Positions 32,701 through 45,500 of a stretch of 64,000 nt of DNA are shown one piece after another. Under the pieces are notes generated by a model that was given only the letters and a program-made list of their open reading frames with translations, was not told the origin of the DNA and ran no database searches. Each line of letters opens with the position of its first letter. Position 1 is the stretch's first letter. Origin of the DNA: Myrica gale (Eukaryota; Streptophyta; Magnoliopsida; Fagales; Myricaceae); contig OZ005603.1 in the NCBI GenBank assembly GCA_963930655.1, forward strand, positions 10,625,001 to 10,689,000, written 5' to 3'. A program made the translations under genes and the position numbers.

Positions 32701-34475
32701 TTTGGGCCGGTTTGGAGAGGTATACTCCGGTCCGGTCCCGGGTTTTCATGAGGGTAAACCGGAACCGGACCGGAATACACCGGTTTACCGGTCCGGTCAA
32801 CCCGGTTTCGAAAAATTCAACCGGTTTGGGTCAAAACTGGTCCGGTCCGGTCCGGCCGGTTTTTTGGACAGCCCTAGTGGGAAGCATGTATCGTATGAAC
32901 CACTGTGAATCTGTCATGTTTATAGTTGGAGTGCATACTATGTATCCTCTTCTTGTTATAGCAGCCCTTTAAATGCGATGCACTAGGTGCTCTGGCTAGG
33001 ATAGATGATGCTAATTTAGTACTTGTAGTGTGTGATATTGTCTGGACAATAGGTGATTGTATAGATGTTCAGAGCCTAGTAAAAGTTCTGAGCAACTCAT
33101 AAGTGTGAATACTACAAAATAATGACATATATGCTCATTTACCTTCTTCTGATCGGTTTTTTATCCTGTTTTGTGTGTGTGTGTGTGTGTTTTTGGGTGC
33201 GGGGGGAAGGACCTTGATATGGTTGGATAGGTAAGATAGTGGTTGTGAACTTTATTTGTTCCTACCAGGACCATCGAGTGTAAATTTTGACATGCTAAAG
33301 TCTTCACTTTGTTCTACATTCCATAAGTCTTCTACCTTTATTTGACTTCAATCTGTTCCATGCATATTTTCAACAGTGCTCGGAGGGTTTCATGCATACA
33401 AGGATGCGTCGTCGTGTGGAGACTTTGATTCAGGTACTATTACCTCTTTGTTCAGGGTCTCCATTTTTCTTGTAGTTTCTGAAGGTATCCCTCTTAGTTT
33501 GATTTTGCATTATTGCAATATCCTATGCTTGACTTAGTTGGAAAATGGTTTCAAGGAGATAATTGTGAATATCTTGATCTGAGATTGAACAAGTGACAAA
33601 TGTAGTTGCGAATGACATACTCAAAGCTGACCGAATTGTGTAAAAGCCATAATAGTCTATAGTTCGAGAAGGCCTGACCTTGTTGGCATGCTCAAAAACG
33701 CTCCTTATTGTGAAGCTTGAAAATTGGAGCTTTCCACAACGCTCATTTTTCCTTGAGCGGCACTAGCTGCGTTAGGCAGTTTAAACTTATTTGACCACTC
33801 TGGGAGCATCACAATGGTAACTCACATGGCCTTTGGTTGCTGTAGGGGTAGGAATTTGCTGTGTACTGACAACCGTCAAAATAGCTACAATCAGCTAACC
33901 TGAATGTTTTGAATTTTTTTTTTCTTTTTTCAAATAGGCTATCCTATACTCTGATTTGAAATGTTTGATCTGCAACTCAGAGATAGACGCCATCCCTTTG
34001 TGTAGTTGTGATACTTAAGTAAGCTATACGGTCTCCATACTGCATTTGTAGGGTACCCGAAGTGTACAATACTCTATACCAGTATTCTAGTGTTGTTGTT
34101 GTTCTGTTTACATGATATACATATAAAAGACATACACATGCATGCAAGCTTCAGAAGCATGCATTACAAAGGGGAAGGAAAGAAAAGAACCAAACACAAC
34201 ATTCTCATCTCAATAAGGTATCATAAGAAGTATACATGTACTTCTCTGTAGGCTCTAGATCGTGCCAAGCCCGGGTTGGAGAATGGAAAGAAAAAGGTGC
34301 AAACCAGATCCTTCAAACGACTGGTTCGTCGCGAGGATACTTTAATGTTTTAAAGATTCTGTTATGGTTTTGGGTTAAGTTTTTTATTTTATTTTTTACA
34401 TGCTTTTCTTGTGACCGAACAAACTATACCCTGGATTTGCAGAGCCTCACCGAAGCAAGGACCAAATCAAAGTAA
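26744..34475 (+). CDS. ARPC2A: Actin-related protein 2/3 complex subunit 2A (ARPC2A/DIS2)
   Basis: Scaffold subunit (p34-type) of the Arp2/3 complex, which nucleates branched actin; in Arabidopsis its loss distorts trichomes. Coding exons by eye: 26744-26805, 27083-27149, 27325-27532, 30417-30586, 31320-31397, 31620-31752, 31834-31925, 33377-33433, 34252-34323, 34443-34475 (TAA). All introns are GT-AG with phases that join, giving 972 bases and 323 residues, against about 318 in Arabidopsis. Landmarks in order: MILLQSHSRFLLQTLL, VEFDDVRYHIQ, GFNLTLKLNLSKL, VIGAPLRVILKQLASR, PMRFKDSIDIVFATSFLQ, RHVEGKKLDRSVWSLSTFHA, EGFMHTRMRRRVETLIQ. Intron 3 is 2.9 kb; intron 7 (1.45 kb) holds a MITE. The frame running on past exon 7 to 31976 is intron read-through. 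The gene looks intact. Confidence 0.95.
32455..32876. mobile_element. 422-bp CCGG-rich MITE in ARPC2A intron 7, perfect 8-bp target duplication
   Basis: Inverted ends tagggctgtccaa / ttggacagcccta, flanked by gtgggaag at 32447-32454 and 32877-32884. The interior is packed with ggtccggt/accggacc units and cattttgggccggttt repeats, far more GC- and CpG-rich than the surrounding intron. The 8-bp duplication fits a hAT-type non-autonomous element. ORFs inside it are artefacts of the repeats. Confidence 0.88.
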
Positions 34476-36773
34476 TAAAGATTTGCTGGACTGAAGAGGA
34501 TGCTCAAGAAGCCCGTTGTCCAAGAAACGGCTTGCAATGTGCAGGGAAGATGACTCGAAGCTCTTGTATCTTGTTCTCCCATGGAAAAGAAAAGCACCTA
34601 CTTATTCAGTTGTTGTACGTTAGAATGTTGCTATGGTTGGCTTCCTTTGAACAGAAAGTGTCGTTTTGTTGTGGTCTATTTTGGGGTCTATCAGTTTCTT
34701 CTTTCCTGGTTTGGAACAGTAGCTTTGTTATTCCCACATAAATTTGTGGTTGACGTGCCAATATAGTTGCGCCTATGGAACTGAGTCATCTGGCTTCCTT
34801 TCATCCTCTTTTTTTTTTTTTTTGGTAAGACGTTCCTTTTTCTGCATGAGTGGGTTTGGGACCAATAAAGTTCTGAAGCAATGAAGTCGTACAATGATTT
34901 AAAACCCGACCAAAAACAGTGAAAAGATGATAAAAACAAAATCCCATGTAGTTCAACACCAATGAGCATTCGGTACAGTGAAATCTCTTAGGGGGTCCTG
35001 TTACCTTATGCAGGGTGCCTGCCACCGAAACTTGCTTAGGAAAAAACCCCTAAGAAGTTCCTACTATTTTTATTCTCAGCGTTTTTGTTCTTATTTGATT
35101 GACAATTCACTTCATGCACAAATAGAACTAATTAGGCCGGTTGTTATCAGTTATACCATGGCATTCCACGTGAATTGAACATAAACCGAAACGAATTGCA
35201 TCCATGATTGATTGGTATTTGCGTCTCCCCCCTGAAGTTTCGGCTTCAAGCCCAATTGCTTTAAGCCATAGAGAGCGGACCTGAGTAGGTAGGGTGGAGT
35301 ATGGCTGTGGCAAAGGATGCCTAATGGTAGGTGAGATAAGATAACGACGGGAAACTTTCAGAGAGACAGAGAGAGAATTTTCTTACGTATATTTCGGACT
35401 ATACAAGTGTCAACCTTCAATTGACACAAAAGCTAAACTCTATAGGCATGATGTTAATTACAGGCAGGGGAAAAAAAAGAGAACAAAAGGACAAGAACAA
35501 AGAAGTGCTTGGGGGTATCTAACAACCTAGAGAGGAAAAGAGTGTTGTTTTTTTTTGTTTTTCTTTCTTTGGAGGGCACTATGCCTTGAGATTTGTACGT
35601 TGACCTTCGTTTTCATCACCAAACTTATGACATCTTTGAAATGGAGACCTTGGCCCTGGAGACCTTAAAGTTTGAGTTTGCAAGTTCCAGCCTAAAATGG
35701 GAAAGCAAAGATGTGGATATCATCAGTTTCTTTCTTTTAAGTTTTTGCTCACGGACCAAAGTCCATCTAAATTCACTCAAGATCCGAAACCCAATACATT
35801 GCTTCTTTTAGCTTAAGTAGATTGGGAAAAAAAAAAACCTCCTCAAAATCATCGAGAGAGAACTTCCGAACCAATGAAGAAAAAAAGAAGGAAAAGTATC
35901 TTTATGTAGATTATCCATAAAATTTGTAGATTTTGGATATTGCCAAAAAATTTTACAGAAGCCTTTAGGTGATTGAAATCGACCTCCGTTTCTTTCCATT
36001 GGGTCCCTCAGTTGGAGTTCCACCCACGCGCTACTTAAAGGACTTTCAAGACCCCTCCAGCCCAAGCCCAGCCCATTTCATGGCTCTTCAACCACAGTCC
36101 ACATCGCCCAAACAACAATGGATTCTGGCCCAAAGCCCACCTCGAACCAACGAGGTCTGTCGACCCACAACTCTCAAGTACTAGTTTCCTACCCCTAGCA
36201 ATAAGCCCAAATTTTACTCCAAGCCCCTTTACACCAGTCATTCATTTCTCCCAGAACCGAGCCCAACTTCTGCCCCCTAAAAACAAAAAGGCGATCGTAA
36301 TTAGGTGAAATCGTCGCCCAGAAAGAGAAACAAAGAATTTAGCTAAAATAATCACTTACCCTATTTTACTTCGTGTAATTTAAAAGAAACACTCTGCAGG
36401 CATCTTGGAAAAATTTAAGGTGGATGTCTTGTGCCTTCGAGGAGTGTTTTCATACAGTAAGAACGTACAGAAAAACATACGACGAACTGAACAAAATCCT
36501 ACAACTAGAAGGAAAATAAAACACTTGAAAACGGCGAGAGAAAAAGGGGAAAAACTGGACACAGCTCCTTATCATTGATGGGGAAGAAGAAACTGCAGGG
36601 CCGTGCAGTTTTCTACACGATAAGAGCATGAACAACAAGAGAAAGTATTCACGCAAAATAAATGAGAAAAGCAAAAACAGAGGGGCTTTAAAAGCCCCAG
36701 CTGGGTTCTGCACGTGATTAGGCTGCTGGTTAAATCTCTATTCTCTCACAAGTTAGAATTCACGGTGATTTAG

Positions 36774-36808
<35 letters not shown>

Positions 36809-37208
36809 ATTCACGGTGCACTTCGCGAGTAAAGGCTCTGGCTGTCTGTCAGTGGACCTCTTCCAGAGTCCTCTGTGACTGTGAGGCTGCCGGGACTGAA
36901 ACCTCGATTTTTTCAGTCACTCCTGACTCTATCCGCGTGTGTCCGAATGTTTTGCATATAGGGATTATACACAATGATGCCGGGCCGTAAGATCTCCACA
37001 CTTGTATATCTAAACCTCGAGTGATATCATTAAGAGTAAATAACTGATACAATAAGGGTGCAGGTGAATGCCAAATGGTGGTTGGCGGACCCTACCCCAC
37101 CCACTATACACCAACAAAAACAGCTTGGCACTTCTGAGATCTTGAGACTTCGAGTCTGGAGAGGGCTCCAACGCTTTTTCGCAAGTGGAATTAAATAGGA
37201 GAACTTTG
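34476..37208. other. Intergenic region between ARPC2A and the DUF1639 gene
   Basis: It starts with the ARPC2A 3' UTR (to roughly 34.75 kb) and ends with the 3' side of the convergent DUF1639 gene. Poly-T at 34808-34823 and a poly-A insert at 36768-36806 are noted. I recognise no coding sequence; short ORFs on both strands lack family features. Confidence 0.5.
36755..36818 (+). mobile_element. A-tailed micro-insert with perfect 13-bp target duplication
   Basis: agaattcacggtg at 36755-36767 and 36806-36818 flank atttag plus about 32 As. The six bases before the tail are the same as in the insert at 19644-19661, suggesting that the same retrotransposon family left both tails. Confidence 0.75.
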
Positions 37209-40200
37209 CTACTCGGAATCGCTGTCCAAGCTCTCCATCCCTTTCAGACCCCTTCTCTTTTGCTGCATATGTCGTCCACAACAAGCAAGAAACATGCAGA
37301 TAACTTTAGTCTTCCAACATTCACATAATTTATACAATGACAAAATCAAATCTATTACACCCTTATCCAATTTAATCGAAAAGACCGACACAAATCGATC
37401 TTAGGCTCTTGATTTATTCCTACCTTGGCCATGAAGATTATTATTCTCTTTTTTTTTTGGCAAGTCAAGATAAGGAGTTGATTTGCAGCGACATTGAAAA
37501 TGTCAAGACGAAATATGTGGAAATCAAGTTGTGACCTCCATCGAGAAAAGTAGTTGGGAACACCCGCTATCAAGCACATGATTGTGGAGAATGACCCAAT
37601 AATCAAAGGAAGGAGAACAAAAAAAAGAAAAAAAAGCCTGAGCAAGAATCTTCTTCTTCTCCAAGTGGGAATCTTTAAAATGTCCATGAAGCAGTTTTGT
37701 GCAGTAATTGCATTAAGTACTAAATTCTCCCCCATTGGATACGCAAGTGAAGGTTGGAATTTGAAATCCCATCCCACTGTGAGCGTAGTTCTTTCCTTTT
37801 TTATTTATTTAATTTTTATTTTTGGTATATAATTGTGAGCTTACCTTAAATAATTATGGGCCTAATCCTCCAAAAAAAATCCTAAAAAGCAAATAAAAAG
37901 GAATAAAACCGAGAAAGAGAGCATCAATACCTTCTTCACACATTTCTTCTCCCTAACCTCATATCTATTCCTTGTCAAGTCAGACAGCCACATCCCGGGA
38001 AAACAATACTGCCAAAAACACAGTTACCCACAAATTTTATTTCCCTGTCTATATGGAACAATTTGGAATCATAAAGAACAAACGAAAGAGACCTTTTTTT
38101 TTTTCGTGAAGTGTGAGGAGAGCAACTCAAAAACGAAATAGATTATTATTAATATATATTATTGTTTCTTGTCTGGAGTATACCTGTAGAGCTTTATCAA
38201 TGTTCTTGGCTCTTTTCTTGGGTCTCTGAGAGAGTTTTGTCCCTTTCATTGCAAGGAAATCATCTTCTTTCTCCTTTCTCGAAAGAGCAATGTAAATCCT
38301 CGGCCATTCAGTCACTTCAACATTCACCTTTTCTCCTCCTCCTCCTCCGGCCAATGGAGCAACAGTGTTGGTGGGCCCAGCATCCTGCTCCGAGTGTGCT
38401 TGATTAGCAGAGTCAACCTGATCAGAGGATCCATTTGGCTTCTCATCTTTCGCCGACCTAGAACAAAGCATCACCTTTCTATCAAGTTTTTCAGAAGGAG
38501 GAGATCGTTTCCCTGCCGTAGATCTAGGCAACCCCCGGCTGCCGCCGCCACCGTTTCTCGATGGCGATCCATTTCCTCCAGAACCAGATCGGTCTTCTAA
38601 GTTCCTGGGCATGATGGCCAAGAATATTAGGTAATGGATGCTAAAGGTTCTTCTTTTGTGATGGAGGCAGAGTAGGATCAGGTTCTCAAAAACTCTTACG
38701 AGACCGGAGAAATCCAAGCGACACAACTTTTTAATACCCCACTAAAAACCAACGACGAATACAACACATGTAGACTACTACATATCATACGAATAATAAT
38801 GTTGAAAAACAGAGGAAATAAAAAAGTACATGTTTATGTGTCTAATAACAAACAGTACAAATTCCATTAGGTAAAAGCAAACAAGGGAAAAGATTTTCAA
38901 AAAATCATTCAAATTTCAAGATCTATCGTAAGCAAACAAGAGAAGGAGAACAAGGCATTAATGGGTCATAACCACAAACCCCAATCAACATATTTGTTAA
39001 GAGAGGATTGAAAGCAGACATACTACGGTGGAAGGAGGGTTACGATTGGACTTCTCATATACCCAGTACACAAAGAAAGCTGATCTTAGAATTTCCCCAT
39101 CGCCATCTTTTGAGGGGCACAAGAGTAAATTTGTGACTTATGTGCTGTTCTCAAATAAGTAGATTGAACGGAAGAAGGTAAAACATACGCAGGAAAAAAA
39201 AAAACAGAGAGGTAAGACATTAAACATGCGGAGAGAACAAAAACCTAAAAGCTAAAACCCATCAAAAGGAACACCAGTTTCAGATCCTGGACCAACATGA
39301 ATAAATCAAGCCAAAAAATTGAAATACGAATTTGTCAAAATAAAGTAAAAAAAAAAACCCAAGATTGACAAGTAGGGAAAATAATTCAGACAAATCGAGA
39401 ACAAAGGAAAATTCTAGATAAGATAACAACACGAAGGGAAATAATTCAAACGAATATGATTCACGAAGACAAATCGGGCAACAACAGAAGAGAAACTTGG
39501 GATTTTGGCAAAATGGGGTGTAAACAAGATCCACATAAAATCTTAGAAAATAAAGAAGCATATCATACGTATTGAATAGGAAAATATTCTGTGGTCAGAG
39601 AAGAAAAGAGAAAAGGGAAATAATTGAAAGAAAGGGGGTGGTCGAGCAAAGTTTAATATACCTGTTGGAAAGGAATGCAGAAGCTTCCCTTCTAGGTCTG
39701 GTGGTAGCATTAGAAGTAGCAGTAGACGTGGAAGGAAGGGGCAGTGGAGGCGGCGGCGGCGGCATCGTTATGGCTGGGGAGAGTCTCCTCTGGGCCTTGA
39801 TTGCAGCAGAAGATGTTGACGATGATGCTGAGTCATCAGTCAGCACCCGGATCTCGGTCCTTGAGACTCTCGCCCTCTTTCTCTGGCCCCACTGCAAGAG
39901 CATGTCTCCGCTACCAGCCCCAGCACCCCGGACGGGACTTGGACTAGCATTCGCACCGGGACTTGGACTTCTGTCGCGCCTTGCGTTCTGCGTATGGTTC
40001 TGTGCCTGGTGGTTCTTTGTTGGTTGTGGCGGGGAATCATGGTGTGGGTGGTGGTTCTCTGACTGGGGAGAAGTCGGTGCAGCCTCAAGGGTGTTATGGT
40101 GTTGGGTTGTTCTAGATGGGGATCTGAATCTGAAGCCTCTGCCTTCCAAAGCAGAACAAGCGGTGCCGTTGACATTTCCTCTTGTGCTGGTACTGGTTGC

Positions 40201-41408
40201 ATTAGTTGTGGGGTGGAGAATTCGGCCATTGATGGAGGACTTGTTACCATTGCTCAAAGGAACATCTGGACTGCTTACTCTCTGATATCTGTGAAACCAA
40301 ACAAAGATACATGCTCAACCATTACAAACTGAATCAGAATATTACAGAAATGTAGCTCTGAACTCTTTCAATCCAATTAAGAAAAGAGAATGAAAGGCCA
40401 AGATCTGATGGTGCAGAGTTAGGATATGGCAAGAGAACAGGTTCCCTTTACTAGCTCCCCTCCAATTATTACAAAATGCATTTGGCATTACATGATAACA
40501 TTCGAAACCCTCCAACAGAGAGCACACAACACAGAATGCGCACAAGAAGTAGTCATAGATTTGACGATTTTGGTGAAACATAATGAAATAACATCTTTTT
40601 TAGTAAGGAAAGTCATATTCGGAACACTAGGTCACAAATTAATCTTCCCGCAAGAAAACGCGTAACTTAAACCGGAAATCTAGGGGAGAGCGAAGGGAAC
40701 TTGCAAAGCTAGAAGCTCAACGAATCATCGGATGAACTTAGAAGAAAGAAGAAACTTTTGGAACTTCGGTGGTCTGATACTTATCCAAACATTTTATCGA
40801 TATATGTAGGTTCATAAACATCAATCGCTTTGGAGAAGTAATAATCCCTAGACTAGAATCAGCCAGTGAGATTTGTGGCAGAATAGGATGCAGAGGCTGT
40901 CCAATAGCCGAATCTCAAGAAAGATGACGATCGATTTCAATTCAACACATCAAAGCTGTGAATCTCAATCTCAATCAGATTCATATCTCGATCAATCCAC
41001 ACTCAAAGAGAGGTAGAGGTAGAGGCAGAGAAGGACGGACAGTTTCCGTCATACGGTTTCATTAATCCAAGGAAAACAGAGAAGAATCGAATGAACTCCG
41101 GCCCATAACAAGGAGCTCAGCTTTCATAGAAAGCAAGGCATTGCAGTTTCGCCAAAAATCTCCACCGGCAGAGGATCTGATCTCAGACAACAGTAACCAA
41201 GGGGAAAAAATGATAAAAAAAAAACATGGTCAGCAATTGTCAGCAACAGCAGGATCCAGGAACCCATCGCACCATCAGATAAAGGTACAAAAGGGAAGGA
41301 AAAAGAAATTCATTTCAAGGCCGCAAGTATTCTGGTTTTCTGAAATCTTAACAGAGAGAGGAGAAAGAGAGAAAGGAAGGGTCATATGGAGGCAGACCTC
41401 ATCGACAT
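37209..41408 (-). CDS. DUF1639 family protein, five coding exons
   Basis: Plant-specific family without a firmly known function. Exons by eye: 41408-41398 (ATG TCG ATG AG), 40288-39662, 38604-38184, 38008-37931, 37262-37209 (TAG), all with GT-AG introns and joining phases, giving 396 residues. The N-terminus reads MSMRYQRVSSP; low-complexity Ser/Pro/Asn-rich stretches follow, including a poly-Pro run, with GDMLLQWGQRKRARVSR in the middle. The C-terminal DUF1639 domain is clear: WPRIYIALSRKEKEDDFLAM, GTKLSQRPKKRAKNIDKAL, WLSDLTRNRYEVREK, KRRGLKGMESLDSDSE. Several basic clusters suggest a nuclear protein (inference). The first coding exon has only 11 bases and is supported by splice sites and frame alone; the TTG at 40257 is not the start. 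Confidence 0.88.
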
Positions 41409-42203
41409 GGCTATGGCACCGAAAGGATTAATATTGCTGGAACAATTCGGGTTTGATCCCTGAATCACTGACCCAATCAGCCTTGTGAGGCCTATAAACA
41501 TATGATTTTTCAATGAAAATCACCTATCTAAATGGCTTCTTCGGTGCCAAAGATTTACGAACAATGAGGGGAATACAGAGAGAAACAGCAAAGTAGACCA
41601 GCACAGAAGAGGAGCGTGCGAAAGAAGAGGTAGAAGGCGAGGAGAAGGAGAAGAGTGAGAGAAAACTGCAGAGGATGGGGCGACGAAACGATAAAATACA
41701 AATAATATAGTAGTAGGGAGGTGAGAGTGAGTGGGCGACCCAGGTTTCCTTTTGTTAATTAAACAATTTCTCCAAAACACCCCCTTCTTGTCGTCGTTAT
41801 CTCACACTGCCACTAGTTGTAATCATCCCGCAGTGCCGCACCTTCTGATCAACTAGTTGTACCGTAACTTCCCAGCACCGGCTTGCCTATAAAACACTCC
41901 TATACACAATATTAACGCCCAACACAACATTAGGGTTACAAGGTCCCGGCCCAACCCAAATGCACCGAATGCTTTGTTTGTTTACAAATACTACTCATTT
42001 CCTTTTTTTTCTCACTTTTTCTTGTTTGGTTCACTTGGGTTTTATATTCAAAAACAGCTTTACAGTTTTTCCCACGATATAGGGTATTTTGAAATCCTTT
42101 TTCTGTTCATTATCAGTGCAAAAATTTAATGAAACCTCTAAAAGAAGCTTACGATACGAGACATTTAATAGTAACAAGTGTATATTCTTGCATTAATATG
42201 ATC
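41409..42203. other. Presumed 5' UTR and promoter of the DUF1639 gene
   Basis: CT-rich on the minus strand from 41409 to about 41740, as expected for a leader. Beyond that is AT-rich DNA without a recognised gene. No certain TATA box was chosen. Confidence 0.4.
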
Positions 42204-42573
42204 TTTAAAAAAAGGGAAATTGACATTTTAGTCTTTAGGTTTTAGACACTTTTTTATTTGTCCTTCACTTTCAACTTTCAAATTTTTAGTCCTTGAGTTT
42301 TATTTTTTTGAAAAAATGGTCATTCCATCAGTCTGTCGTCCATATGTTTAACGACACATGAAGCGGTTGACCGGGTATATATGTTTGTAGCGGTCGACCG
42401 ATACAAATTTGCTGACGTGTCAGAGAGCTTCGTTAAGCATATGGACGGAAGGACCATTTCGTCAAACAAAGAAAACTCAAGGACTATAAATTTGAAAGTT
42501 GAAAGTGAAAGACTAAAATGAAAAAGTGTCCAGAACTTAGGGACTAAAAAATGAATTTTCCTTTTAAAAAAAG
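42204..42573. mobile_element. Fold-back (long-TIR) element with 11-bp flanking repeats
   Basis: tttaaaaaaag at 42204-42214 and 42563-42573 flank a 348-bp element whose two halves are inverted copies over about 130-150 bases: ggaaattgacattttagtc at the left and gggactaaaaaatgaatttt plus cc at the right, with shared inner phrases ctttcactttcaactttc and tccatatg(c/t)ttaacga. The centre holds gcggttgaccgg and gcggtcgaccga. It resembles a MULE-type or fold-back MITE; the A-rich flank makes the target duplication less certain. Confidence 0.65.
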
Positions 42574-45500
42574 CAAAATAGAAGAAGAAGAAGAAGAAAT
42601 AACACTTCGCAGATATCACTAATGCTATTATTAGTAAGAAGCTCAAATGTATAAAAAAAATCAATTTTATCACTCAAGATTTATACTATATTTTGCAAAT
42701 TGCCACTCAAACTATCATTCTTGACAATTTACCTCCTCAAACTACTAATTTTTGACATGTTACCTTAAAGTTAATATCTAACCATTGAAATAAATTAGAA
42801 AGAAGACACATGCTATAATCTCAAGAGTTGGATATTAACTTAAGAAAACACTTGTAATAGATTGGTAGTCTGATGAACTCTTTAGGTTGGAAATGATAAG
42901 TGAGTTGCTAACTTAAAAGGGGGGTATAATGTAGTTTTCCTAATATTGGAGGAATCAAATTTAGGGTAGCGGCAATAGTTGAGCCAATATTTATAGATTT
43001 CCTGTAAATCCAAATCGAAGGCAGAAAGTTTCCAGTGGAAAAGAAATCGAGCGATTGTGAAGGAAATAACCGGAGAAATTTTGAGTTAGCTGTTTTTTTT
43101 TTTTAAAAAAAGACCATAAAATGGACGATACTGTCTTGTAAAAGGCGTTTCTTTGGGCCAACCCTCTGATCAATTGGGGTTGGGGAGGCAATTTTACATA
43201 CATGTGGGAGGGGCTTTCTAATGTAGCTGTAGTGACTGTGTTAGGGGCTTTATTGTTTAGTTTAAAATTGATCGATTTTATTTTTAGAGCATGTCATTTT
43301 AATTTTGTTATGAAATATGATCGAGCACTTTTATCAAGGACACGTTCGGTTAAAAAAATCTCAAGATATTTTTGAATCTTCACATTTCTCCAATCAAATA
43401 TTATTTTTAGGGGATGTTCGGTTAATGTGTATTGTGAGGATTTTTTGTGTTTTGAGAATTTTTATGTGATGTTAACTTTATTGGTATGCGTGTTGTAGTT
43501 ATATTTATGTGGTGTGAAAAATGATGTTTGGTTGTAGAATCCTGAGGATTCTTTGTAAACGAACACTCTTAAGCTCTGTCTGCGTAAAAAATTTTAGTTA
43601 TCATATACTTTTTTTACTTTTTACCAACTTTTTTCACTCTTCTTACTTTTTCATCAACCCCAATATCTAAAATTTTACTTCTCAAACACAGCATTAATAC
43701 AGTTTGTCAAGTAATTGGAGGTCCCAAACCGCTGAGCTAAGCTCAAGGGGACACAATGGTTGTGTATAGACATATATATTCATCGTCTTTCCTGTGTCAA
43801 TGTCGTGGCAACTCTTTTACAAGTTAAAATATAGCAATTCCTGGAATCTCTTTGTCCTGGGTGCAAGTGGGTTGCCTTACAGTGGAGTTGGCTCAAGTTC
43901 TGAAGTACTTTACTATTCACGAGTTGAACAGTCCAGAAATCGCGATATCAAGTGCCGCAGAAGCTACGGGGCATGATAGGAAGTCGCATTTTTCAAGTAA
44001 CAACACCAGTATCACGCTTCCAATAAATATGGGGCTTTTATGGCACCCATCCCACTTAACCAAGACAAAAAAAAAAAAAAGGCAGAGCGAAACAGACCAA
44101 CCAAAAAAAAAACGTCACAATGACATACACCACTATTATGGCATCCGTGGGCAATAAACACTATAATATTAAATTAATTAATCAAGCATCATGACTTCCC
44201 AGGGAAAAAACAAAATTCTACTCCTAGATTCACCTGGATTACTGCTATCGAACAATGGCTGTTTAGCATTTTTAGCTTTGGCTTTAATGCAAACACTGAA
44301 GCAAAAAGTGAATAGGAGACTGCCAATATGACCTTTGCGGGGTATGCATTCCTGGAAGGGAGATGGTTCGAACTCTGATCAAGTGCAGGTTCAGGCCTCT
44401 GATTTATACAACTATGAGCTGCCTCCCGAATCTGTAGTTTAATTGGCCGAATTATATGTTGGCAAGCAGATATCAAAAACAGAAAACAAAAGTCACATAA
44501 AGCAATCCAGTCATTTGTTACCCCAAAATTTTCAACAAAATAAAAAGATAACTTATAGGAGAGTTTTGTAAGAATATAGGAAAGACTTGAAAGGATATGT
44601 TATCATCTGAGCGGCGAGATCAGCTTAGAATGCAATGGGTCAGCAATCTTTATGATTGTCACCGATCAAAACAGAAAGGAAGATCATAAGAGACAGAACT
44701 TTGGGGTCGAAATAAAACTAAAATCCATCAAGTACAAAAAGCCTAATACGTCAAATCCAAATGAGAAACAGCCGTACACCCTCTAATATATGGAACATAA
44801 GTTCTATGGATAAGTTATGGTATCTTTAAAAGGACACCATGGAACAAAACTGCTTTGCTTTTTTCTGTTCCAGAAAGGACCAAAGGTGGAAATTCCTGTG
44901 TTCCGGATCATTGCTTTCTGAAGTATCGCATTAAGTATCCTCAAATATCAGACGGGGAAGAAGAGTTCTCCGTCCAATACAGGGGTGGTTATTTTATACC
45001 ATCCTTTATCAAGTAAATGTCACATTTGTGGGCAGTAAACCAGGAAGATCATTATAAGCTTCCAACAATGGATACACAATGCATATACAGAAAATAGAAA
45101 ATGCTATATCCATGCCTTAAGATCCCTATGAAGCTTTGACTATTCAATGATTTCAATTTGCCACACTCTCGTGCGCGTATCTCCATCAAGATCAAACTAG
45201 ATGAGCATTGAAGGAGACACAGGACTAATTACAATCAAGTTTACTTTCCATGAGAGCCCTCACACTGGCTATTCTAGACACTATCTGTGTTATTTGATAT
45301 TTGAATTTCATTTGAAGTCAGTATCTTATAATGAACCTTCATATGTAATTTGGTTTCTAAGAATCTCTCCAAAATCTGGTCTTTGATCAGTGATATATCG
45401 GCCACTACATCCAGGGATCCCACCTTGATACGTGGTCTGCTTAGTTTTTAGTGTTTGCACTACTTATATTTGGAGTTCAAGCTCTTATACCACATTTCAA

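Noticed and set aside
32387..32908. 173-residue plus-strand ORF rich in Gly, Arg, Phe and Pro
   Set aside because: It is translation of the CCGG-rich MITE repeats inside ARPC2A intron 7; opposite-strand ORFs of similar quality exist.
39595..40257. ORF starting with TTG at 40257
   Set aside because: The family frame continues upstream to an acceptor at 40288 and joins an 11-base ATG exon; a TTG start is not needed.
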